The notes under the pieces were generated by a model. That model searched no databases. It saw nothing but the letters and a program-made list of their open reading frames with translations, and was not told where the DNA came from. 33,651 nucleotides of DNA from an uncultured Alphaproteobacteria bacterium (GTDB lineage: Bacteria > Pseudomonadota > Alphaproteobacteria > CAAHEQ01 > UBA3637), in contig CANREI010000003.1 in NCBI GenBank assembly GCA_947629595.1, positions 1-33,651 of the forward strand. Reading direction: 5' to 3'. Positions within the stretch are counted from its first letter, which is position 1. Every line of letters starts with the position of its first letter. This document shows positions 14,657 to 22,700 of the stretch, piece after piece. The translations under genes and the position numbers were made by a program.

Positions 14657-16324
14657 ATGAAGTACTCAACACTTTTATTAACAGGATTTTCACTCTTCGG
14701 GTTTATCACGGGTCTGCCGCAAACGGCATCGGCACAGTTTTCACAGGTAGAACCGTATATTGAAGAAGCAAAACCGGTTAAACCGGTTGAAAATTACAAA
14801 AATTCAATGATTCGGGCAATGGCACTTCATAACATTCAGTTTCAAATTAACTATATGTTAAATTCACTGATTCCCTCTTTAAAAGAAGAACAAGAAAAAC
14901 GGGATTTATCCGCAGCGCAAAACAAAGCGTTAAAAGAGTGCACAATTTTATCGTTATCAAATGTTTACTCTAATGCGGAAGAAGCCTATAACAACATTCA
15001 GTCCGCATTTAACGACAAAGTGAAAACCATAACGGTTTATATTAACGAAACCGGCGATACAACGGCCGATACGGATAACGCCGAAGCCTATCCTTACTGG
15101 CGGGTTGGTCGCGAAGTATTAACAGATGTTTATGAAAATCCGGAAAAATACGGGCAAAAGAAAGCAGATTTCCCGTTGTGGACAGATCAAAAATATCTTT
15201 ACACACAAGGGGTGAATGCTATTTTATCGGATATTCATAATAAGTTTACATTGCCCGAATCAAACGGAAGAACGCAAATTCCCCAAAATAAAGCCTTTAA
15301 TGACAAATTGGCGGAATACTTAAACGCTTTTTCACAACAAAACGGTATTTTAAACACGTTGGATTATACCCAAAACAGCAAAAAATACTCCGACCTGTTA
15401 AATTATTTAAAAGAACACCCGAAATATGAAGCATTAAAACAGAATGTAATGCCTGCTTTACCGCCATTGCCGAAACCCTTACCGCCGTTCTATGAAATGA
15501 TTCAATTAACCGAAGATCCGGCACAAAGCGGCACCATTTTCCCCGAATGGCCGGCACCGTGGGCAGAATATATCCGTCGGGGGTTGGATAAACGCGCGGT
15601 CGGCGGTGAAATGGATACCTGTTTCCTGCCCAAGTCCATTACGTTACGACCCGATGTCAGAAACTGGGATAAAACAAAAATTAACAACCGTCTTTCTTTG
15701 ACAAAAGAAAAAGAGGAAGAATTAGCCAATTTCCAAGCAACCGTTGCCTCGGCACAAGAAAGTTTGTTTAAAACCGTTGACAGCATTAACCAGGCTTTAA
15801 CCGAAAACGGCTTTACGCAACAACTTGATTTGGAAAAAATCTATCTCGACAACAAGTTTGATAGAATCAGCCAACTTGATTTGGAAAACACAAACACGAC
15901 AGAAATTCAAAAAATTGTAAAAGAAGCCAAAATGGAAGCCATTCAAAAAGGGTTGACTTTGTTTAAGCAAACGCCTCAAACCGTTAATGCAAACAATCCT
16001 TCCGTTGAATTATCATTGAATATGTTGGGCGATATGGATCCTAATTCCGAAGAATATAAAGACATGATGGATAAAATGAATGCCGCTCAATCGGCTTCCG
16101 ATGAAAAGTTTTTGAATGATATGGCACAAGACAGTGACGGTATCGGCTTACAAAGCAATTTATCAACAAATGATGCCGCTCAAAATATTGAAAGCCAAGA
16201 ATCTCAATATGCTTTACAAAAAGAAACCTTTGAAGAAGCCAAAAAAGAAAGAGTTGTATTGTGGCAAACGCCTATTGATAATGAAACGTGTATTAACGGT
16301 GGCGTAGCTTCGGCAAAGCCTTAG
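14657..16324 (+). CDS. Large exported protein of unknown function in T4SS locus
   Basis: This 555-aa protein has a signal peptide (cleavage likely after ASA at 24-26) and a good AGGGGG ribosome-binding site 9 nt downstream of the preceding stop. The mature part is helical at its N-terminus (about 40-125). In the middle is a proline-rich PALPPLPKPLPPF stretch (about 266-278) followed by a Trp/Pro-rich segment. The second half is helical and acidic, with a short internal repeat QLDLE (two copies about 23 residues apart) and a Gln/Asp/Ser-rich region. Two Cys lie near the C-terminus and the proline-rich part. I recognise no domain. Its position directly before virB8 suggests a T4SS-specific periplasmic or surface part, but no function can be claimed. 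Confidence 0.75.
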   Translation: MKYSTLLLTGFSLFGFITGLPQTASAQFSQVEPYIEEAKPVKPVENYKNSMIRAMALHNIQFQINYMLNSLIPSLKEEQEKRDLSAAQNKALKECTILSLSNVYSNAEEAYNNIQSAFNDKVKTITVYINETGDTTADTDNAEAYPYWRVGREVLTDVYENPEKYGQKKADFPLWTDQKYLYTQGVNAILSDIHNKFTLPESNGRTQIPQNKAFNDKLAEYLNAFSQQNGILNTLDYTQNSKKYSDLLNYLKEHPKYEALKQNVMPALPPLPKPLPPFYEMIQLTEDPAQSGTIFPEWPAPWAEYIRRGLDKRAVGGEMDTCFLPKSITLRPDVRNWDKTKINNRLSLTKEKEEELANFQATVASAQESLFKTVDSINQALTENGFTQQLDLEKIYLDNKFDRISQLDLENTNTTEIQKIVKEAKMEAIQKGLTLFKQTPQTVNANNPSVELSLNMLGDMDPNSEEYKDMMDKMNAAQSASDEKFLNDMAQDSDGIGLQSNLSTNDAAQNIESQESQYALQKETFEEAKKERVVLWQTPIDNETCINGGVASAKP

Positions 16325-16342
16325 AAAAATCGGAAAGAAAGA

Positions 16343-16984
16343 ATGTCTTTTTTCAATTTCAGTTCCCAAGGATTGATTTACGGGTTAAGTGAAAAATTAG
16401 CCAAGTTTTGGATGATTGTTACTTCAATTATCATCGGAATAAACTTGTTTTTAATTTTAACACTGCTGCAAATGGCACCGAAACTGCAAGTTGTGGCGCA
16501 GGTGTTAACATCTTCCCCGATGACGTCTGTTCAGCTGTTGCAAACGGAACCGTTTTCACAAAGCACCAGTGATAAGAAACTGATTGATGAAACCATTTTA
16601 CGTTTTTATCTTGATTCGCGCTATAATACCTTTCAAGATAAAGATGAAATGAATTATCGGTGGGGACCGAGCGGACCGGTTGCCTTTTTTTCATCACCCG
16701 CTGTTTACCGAGCATTTACCACCGGATTAAGCGATAAAATTACGGCCATTTCTCACAATAAATCTTCAACCAGTATCGATATTATTTCCGTTTCCCGCAT
16801 TGATAACATTTATACGGTTGAGTTTGATGTCTATACATATATTCGCGGGCAAGTTTCAAAAAAACGCCGAATTGCCGTTGTGGAAGTCGCTTACAGTCCG
16901 GCACGACGGTCATTTAACACCATTCATTCCAACCCGTTCGGTATGTATATTCAAAAATTCACGGAAACAATAAAAAAAGAATAA
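16343..16984 (+). CDS. VirB8-like inner-membrane T4SS protein (copy 1)
   Basis: This 213-aa protein has the VirB8 plan: a short cytoplasmic N-terminus, one membrane helix (about 22-44) and a periplasmic NTF2-like domain (about 70-213). It shares with the second copy at 17248 the spacing of an early helix (LIDETILRFYL versus LSESLIRQYLL), a WG motif (YRWGPSG versus QRWGIDG), an SSP segment and a terminal NPFG/NPLG. VirB8 links the inner-membrane complex to the VirB7-B9-B10 core. This copy lacks the long cytoplasmic tail and is more divergent. Two VirB8-type proteins also occur in Dot/Icm (DotI and DotJ), and several in rickettsial rvh systems. It ends a run that starts at 10301. Confidence 0.75.
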   Translation: MSFFNFSSQGLIYGLSEKLAKFWMIVTSIIIGINLFLILTLLQMAPKLQVVAQVLTSSPMTSVQLLQTEPFSQSTSDKKLIDETILRFYLDSRYNTFQDKDEMNYRWGPSGPVAFFSSPAVYRAFTTGLSDKITAISHNKSSTSIDIISVSRIDNIYTVEFDVYTYIRGQVSKKRRIAVVEVAYSPARRSFNTIHSNPFGMYIQKFTETIKKE

Positions 16985-16998
16985 TTGCAATTTTTTGC

Positions 16999-17026
16999 TT
17001 GATTCTTTATTTTTCTGTGCTAATGT
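16999..17026 (+). promoter_or_regulatory. Possible internal promoter before the lipoprotein gene
   Basis: TTGATT (16999-17004) and TAATGT (17021-17026), spaced 16 bp, lie in the 64-nt gap between the first virB8-like gene and the small lipoprotein gene. It could give the core genes (B7-B11) their own transcript. Box quality is moderate. Confidence 0.35.
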
Positions 17027-17048
17027 AAAAGAGTGAAAGGAAAATTGA

Positions 17049-17225
17049 ATGAAAAAATATATTTTAACGTTTGCCGTTTTAAGTTTAATTGCGCTTGTGG
17101 CCGCCTGCGGTTCCGTTTATGAAAAAGAGCCTGTCGGAATCGGCGCAGATTATTCCGAATTGAAAAAATCACCTTGTGCCTGTTTACAAATTGAAAAAGC
17201 ACCGGTATCCGATCTGTTTTTATAA
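17049..17225 (+). CDS. Small lipoprotein, VirB7-like by position
   Basis: A 58-aa reading frame preceded by AAAGGAAAA starts at 17049. It has a basic N-terminus (MKKY), a hydrophobic core and a lipobox LVAAC with the lipidation Cys at residue 20. The mature form is only 39 residues and has a CAC motif (43-45). The +2 residue is Gly, not Asp, so outer-membrane sorting is plausible. VirB7 proteins are exactly such short lipoproteins; they stabilise VirB9 at the outer membrane, often by a disulphide. The location between two virB8-like genes and upstream of virB9 supports this. The sequence is too short for a homology call by eye. Confidence 0.75.
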   Translation: MKKYILTFAVLSLIALVAACGSVYEKEPVGIGADYSELKKSPCACLQIEKAPVSDLFL

Positions 17226-17247
17226 AACCGTATAATCGGGGATTATA

Positions 17248-17952
17248 ATGCCAAATCAGGATCAACCCATCGAGCAAAATTCTCAAATCGTCTATGAAGG
17301 CGATATTTCGGAAGAAGCCGTTACGGAACGTCGCTATTTATGGATGGCGCGAACGTTTGCGTTGGTTGCGGTTGTTTCTTTTTTAAGCACGCTGATTTTA
17401 TTGATTGCTCTTTTTTCGCTGTTACCCATTGTGCGTGTGCAACCGTTTTATTTAACAACGCTGAACAAAGAACAGCAGGTTATTCGGGTGGTGCGTCCGA
17501 ATTTTAATAATATCAATATGCAAATGTTAAGCGAATCGCTGATTCGGCAATATTTGTTGGCGCGAATGACGGTTAATTCCAATATTTCCGAAATGGAACA
17601 ACGTTGGGGCATTGACGGCATTATTAACTGGATGAGTTCACCTGTTGTGTTCGAAGAATTCGGTCGAACGGCAGAAGCCGCACTGAATCAGGCACGAAAC
17701 GACGGATTAACTCGTGCCGTTAAAATTTTGAACATTACACCCTACCGAACGGAAAAAAACGGAACGGCCATTTGGCGGGCGGAAATTGAATTAACCGATT
17801 TAAAATACGGTGATTCCGAACCCGTGCGCTCTTTATGGCAAATTACATTGCGTATTCGTTTCAAACCGACTCGGCAGGGGTTAAAATGGGAACAACGGCT
17901 TAAAAATCCGCTCGGATTTACGGTTGAAAATTTCGGTATTCAACGAAAATAA
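17248..17952 (+). CDS. virB8: VirB8 inner-membrane T4SS protein (copy 2)
   Basis: This 234-aa protein has a cytoplasmic N-terminal tail of about 35 residues, one membrane helix (about 36-60) and a periplasmic NTF2-like VirB8/TrbF domain (about 75-234). Recognisable features are VRVQPFYL after the membrane, the helix SESLIRQYLLARM, EQRWG, MSSPVVFEEF, and the closing KNPLGFTVENFGI, which matches the NPLGF-V ending of the family. It forms the inner-membrane platform around VirB10 and VirB6. The start at 17248 has a TCGGGGA ribosome-binding site and follows the lipoprotein gene by 22 nt. This copy is closer to classical VirB8 than the one at 16343. Confidence 0.85.
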   Translation: MPNQDQPIEQNSQIVYEGDISEEAVTERRYLWMARTFALVAVVSFLSTLILLIALFSLLPIVRVQPFYLTTLNKEQQVIRVVRPNFNNINMQMLSESLIRQYLLARMTVNSNISEMEQRWGIDGIINWMSSPVVFEEFGRTAEAALNQARNDGLTRAVKILNITPYRTEKNGTAIWRAEIELTDLKYGDSEPVRSLWQITLRIRFKPTRQGLKWEQRLKNPLGFTVENFGIQRK

Positions 17953-18059
17953 GTGCTTTACATAAAAAAATAACGGCAAATTGCATTTTTTTCTAGACTT
18001 TTCATCTCATTTTGGTCTATTTTATATACAGGATTGTAATTTTTACGAGGAGAAGGCTT

Positions 18060-19733
18060 ATGCTGAAACAAAAATCAAACAAATTCCGTTGGCTGACCGG
18101 TGTTGCATTGGCAACATTTTTTGCAACAAGCGCAACGGCCCAATCAATCTTACCCGCCAACACACAGGCCGAACAATTAAGCGATGCCATTGCGCAAACA
18201 AACGGCGAATTTGATTCGGTGAATTTGGATTACATCCATTCACTGGGTATGCAACAAAAAGCATGGAACGATCCGTTATCACACATGGGCGAAGGACAAT
18301 CCAAACCGGGCTACTCAAAATACACCTGGACGCCTGATGTGATTTTACCCATTCGGCTGCGGGAAGGAATGATGACATTGATTAACCTGCCCACCTGGGA
18401 ATTGATTGAAAAAGTGCATATCGGCTCGCCCGAATCTTTCGGCGGAGAAATTGCTGCCCCCAACTCTTTATTGGTGTATGCCGATCCGTCTTACTTAGGT
18501 GTTGACAGTAATATGATTATTTTCGGACGGTCGGGCAATCGCTACGTTTTCTATTTGCGTTCGGAAACATACAACACGGATAAAATCACGCAATCCGTTG
18601 TTGATGTGTTGGTCGGCCCGCGCTATACGCCCGTTGAAAACGGCGGAAAACTCGGAAATTTTAACGGCGCCTCGATTACGGCTGCCGGTTCAAGCGGATT
18701 GGGCGGTACCGGTTCTGCCAACTGGGCCAGCGGAAATCGAGGTAATGCAAGCACGCCGCCCTCTTCTTCCGGCGGTTCAACCGGCCCCAAAGATTGGTTA
18801 AAAACAATTCCCGTTGATCCGGAAAGTTTCCATTTTGATATTGATATGTATTTACCGAATCCGGAAGATGTTGACATTGCGCCCGATAATATTTGGCGCG
18901 ACAACATTTTCACCTATATTGATTTAGGGCCGAAAGCCTTAACCATGACGCAACGCCCGATTGTTAATCTGGTTGTGCAAGATACGGAAGTACCCGTCGG
19001 ATTTCGCACCAGCGGCCCGAACAGCCGTCTCATTATTGTTGAAGGCATCGGCGATATGGTGTTAAGGAACGGAAAAAAACTGATTTGTTTAAAACTGCGT
19101 CGTGATCCGGCTTCCGGTTTGGAATACACCGATTACAGCGGTGCGCAAAGCAACTCGATTACACATCCTTCTACCATCAGTAAAGAACCGGCAGATATTA
19201 TTCCGTCCAACGTGATGGCCCCGTCGCAAAGCAGTCTTGCCATGGCGAATAATAATGCCACTCAAATTGAAAAATACTTTAACAGCGGCGCTGTCGCCAC
19301 ACCCGCGGTTGCCAATGCACCGCAAAGTGCGGCCGTTATTTATGATCAAAATATGGCACCCCTGCCTTCCATTCCGGCCAATGTCATGAAATCGCCGGCA
19401 GCATCGGCAAACATTGTGGGAGTCATTAAAGATGTGGCTACTCCCGGCCCGTCAACCTCGGCCGCAACCGACAAAGAAACTATTTCCATTGAATTGGGCA
19501 CAAATCCCGATATTTCCGAATTAGAAAGTATTTGGGAATCTATTTATGCGCAAAACAAAGACACATTAAACGGTTATGAACCTTATTATTCGGTCGATAC
19601 AACCGCTGACGGCAACGTTCGGGAGTTATTCCGGTTACGGGTCGGTCCGGTTAAAGATATTCAAACAGCCGATAAGCTCTGTAAAAAATTGGGACGTAAA
19701 GGTTTTTCGTGTTCTGTTATCCGTGTTCAATAA
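18060..19733 (+). CDS. virB9: VirB9 with C-terminal SPOR domain
   Basis: The ATG at 18060 is chosen for its GAGGAGAAGG ribosome-binding site and complete signal peptide (cleavage after ATA at 25-27); it gives 557 aa. Residues about 85-190 form the VirB9 N-terminal beta domain (TWTPDVILPIRL, ELIEKVHIG, RYVFYLRSET). A Gly/Ser-rich linker covers about 203-243. Residues about 275-350 are the C-terminal VirB9 domain that binds VirB7/VirB10 (DNIFTYIDLG, VVQDTEVPVGFR, VLRNGKKLICLKL). An Ala/Pro/Ser linker (about 360-475) leads to a SPOR domain (about 477-557) with IELGTNPDISELESIW and the core FRLRVGPVKDIQTADKLC. SPOR domains bind peptidoglycan lacking stem peptides. Classical VirB9 is about 270-300 aa and has no such domain. 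A 107-nt gap precedes the gene. Confidence 0.9.
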   Translation: MLKQKSNKFRWLTGVALATFFATSATAQSILPANTQAEQLSDAIAQTNGEFDSVNLDYIHSLGMQQKAWNDPLSHMGEGQSKPGYSKYTWTPDVILPIRLREGMMTLINLPTWELIEKVHIGSPESFGGEIAAPNSLLVYADPSYLGVDSNMIIFGRSGNRYVFYLRSETYNTDKITQSVVDVLVGPRYTPVENGGKLGNFNGASITAAGSSGLGGTGSANWASGNRGNASTPPSSSGGSTGPKDWLKTIPVDPESFHFDIDMYLPNPEDVDIAPDNIWRDNIFTYIDLGPKALTMTQRPIVNLVVQDTEVPVGFRTSGPNSRLIIVEGIGDMVLRNGKKLICLKLRRDPASGLEYTDYSGAQSNSITHPSTISKEPADIIPSNVMAPSQSSLAMANNNATQIEKYFNSGAVATPAVANAPQSAAVIYDQNMAPLPSIPANVMKSPAASANIVGVIKDVATPGPSTSAATDKETISIELGTNPDISELESIWESIYAQNKDTLNGYEPYYSVDTTADGNVRELFRLRVGPVKDIQTADKLCKKLGRKGFSCSVIRVQ

Positions 19734-19787
19734 GAAAACGGGCTTTTGCCTGTTCGGATAGGATCTTTTTTATGAAGTAGGATAAAA

Positions 19788-22700
19788 ATGCAAGGAAACA
19801 AAAGAACAAGCTCGTCAGAGCAATATACAAAAAAAAGCAACCGTACACTCTTATTCGGTGGCATCATTTTACTGCTCGTTTTTTTAACGATGCTTGTTTT
19901 AATGTCGAACGGCAAAAAAGTTCAGGAAGAAGAGCAAGAACCGGATTGGACAAATACTCAAATTGAAGAACGGGAACAAGAAATTCAAAACGGTGATCCC
20001 TTTTCCAGCGGTGATGCCCAATTAAAAGCGGAACCGGCTCAAATTGAAATGAATAATGTTGTGTTGGGCTCCAAAGTGGAAGCTATTTTAACCTTAACGG
20101 CGGAAAAAGCGCCCATCCAATTCAAAAAACTTGAATTTGCCCAACAACAGGCCGACGGGTTTACAACGGAAACAACCTGTTCGCCCGATACACCGATTGA
20201 AGTCGGCAAAAATTGTATTGTGAAAGTGTTATGGAATCCCATTGCCTTGCAACAACTTCAAAATAACCTGGTTATCACGTGGAAAGAAAATTCAACACGT
20301 GTGATTACCGAACAAACAACAACCGTTGTTGTTAAGGGGCAATCCACCGATTCAAAAGATTGCGTTATTTGCGAAGATATTCGGAAAAAAGAAGCCGTTG
20401 AACCGAAAATGGCCATGGGTTTAAACGGAGAGATGTATCCCATTAACGCGGACGACAACACCATTACCATTGACGGGAAAAAGGTTCACATGACCGAAAA
20501 CGGTGTCTTTATTGATGAAGAAGGGAACATTGTTGCCATTGCTCCGCCGGAATATATTGCTTTAAATATGCAAAATGAGCTGATGGGAACGGTTTCCGAC
20601 ACAAATGAAGTGATTGATGCCAACGGTGAAAACGTGGGAAAAACATTGGGTGATAAAACCATTGTCGATTCCAAATTAACCGTTTTAGGGGCGGCGGTTC
20701 CCGTTTTGTCCGTTATGGATACCCAAGGGAAAGTCATCGGTAAAATGACAAAAGAAGGAACGGTTGTTGACGGATCCGGCACCGTTATCGGCAAAGTTTG
20801 GGTTGATCATCAGGTGTTTTCCATCGACGGGCAATTTATGGGCTATATTCGCCCGTGGGGATTGGTTGCCGATTTTTCGGGAAAAATTCTCGGTGCCATT
20901 ATTCCGGACGGAACCGTTATTAACGGTAAAAACGAAACCATCGCCAATATTACGCCGAACGGTTTTGCCATCAATGCCCAAGGAGAGCTGATCGGTGCAA
21001 CCATTCCGGAAGGCGTGGCGGTCGGCCCGGGTTGTCAATCGTTGGGAAAAGTGTTGCAAAACGGTGATGTACGGGATTCTTACGAACAAGTCATCGGAAA
21101 AGCTTTAATTGACGGCACAATCGTCAACACGGCAAACGAAGAAATCGGTTCCGTTATTTCACAAGGGTTGGTTATTAACGAAAAAGGCGAAGTCATCGGT
21201 TATGTCAATTCCGAAGGAAAAGCCGTCAGCAATGCCGGAAAAGTCATCGGTTGTATCAATCCCGACGGCACCATTTCTGCCGGTAAAAAGTTTATCGGTG
21301 CCGTTTTAAGCAAAGGGCATGTCATCGGCTATTCCTGCGGAACAATCGGAACGGTTTTCCCTTCCGGTGAAGTGTTTAATAATGCCTTGCATCCGGTGGG
21401 ACGTGTTATGCCGGACGGACTTGTTAAAAGCGCCGAAAATAAAATTATCGGTATGGTGGTAACGCGGGCGGCTGCCGTGGCCGACGGTTGTCGGTTATTG
21501 GGACTTGTTTCCGTTAACGGGCAAGTGTTGGATTTGGCCAATCAGCCCGTCGGTTGTGTTACACCGGAAAAAACGGTTATCAATGATAAAGGCGACGTGT
21601 TGGGCAGTTTGGCACCGCGCGGCGTTGTTCATAAAGATGACGGAACAGTGCTGGGACGTATTCGTTTAGACGGTAAAGTTATGGATATGGAAGGCAAGGT
21701 TATCGGTTGTGTGAATGCGGACGGCTCCGTTACTTCTTTAACGGGTGAAATTCTGGCACAAGCCCCGACCAAAGACGGTATTATTATGGGAGATGACGGG
21801 AATCCGACCGGTTGGACAAGAGTCGGAAACGATATTATTGATCAATACGGGAATAAAATCGGAACGGTTAACAAAAATAATGCTATTGTCGATGCAACAG
21901 GCAAATATATCGGCTTTATTCCGCCCGACGGCTCTATTTTCTCTCCGGACGGATTGATTTTAGGTCGCTATTCCTCCAAAGTCGGATATGCGACCAATCA
22001 GGCAAACGAACGATTCGGAAAAGTGTTGTCGAATATGGTTGTTGTCAGTGCCGAAACGGGGGAAGTTGTCGGCGGTCTCATTAAAGATAAAACAACCTTT
22101 ATCAATCAAGCCGGACAAATTATCGGCACGTTAACGGCGGAAGGTATTTTAAAGAACACCGCCGGTGAAGTGGCGGGAGCGGTTCGCGGTGACGGAACGG
22201 TTATTGACAAAGACGGCAATATTATCGGCTGGCAAGTGCCGACGGGTGATGTGTTTTCAACAACCGGAAAATTTGTGGGAACGGCCATGGAATCGGGCGA
22301 AGTGTTTTCAACCGGTCACACAAAAATCGGAACAATTCTCGGAAACGGCATTGCTATTTCGACGGACGGAAAAATTTTAGGCGGTGTCTTGCCCAAAATG
22401 GCGCTGGCTATGGATGCCGACGGACTTGTCGGTTATTTGGCGCCCGACGGAAAAGTAACAAACACAACGGGTGCCGTTGTCGGACAAGGATCACCGTTCG
22501 GGCCGGTTATTTCTCCGGAAGGAGCGGTTATTGCCAAACTGGTCGGTTTAAATGTGTATGTTGATGCCCACAACAAAACCGTCGGCTGGGTATCGTTTGA
22601 GGGAACACTTAAAAACAAAGAAAATCGTGATATCGGTTTCGTAACCCCGAACAGAATGGCTTTCGATAAATCAAATCAATTGTTGGGATCCGAAATTCAA

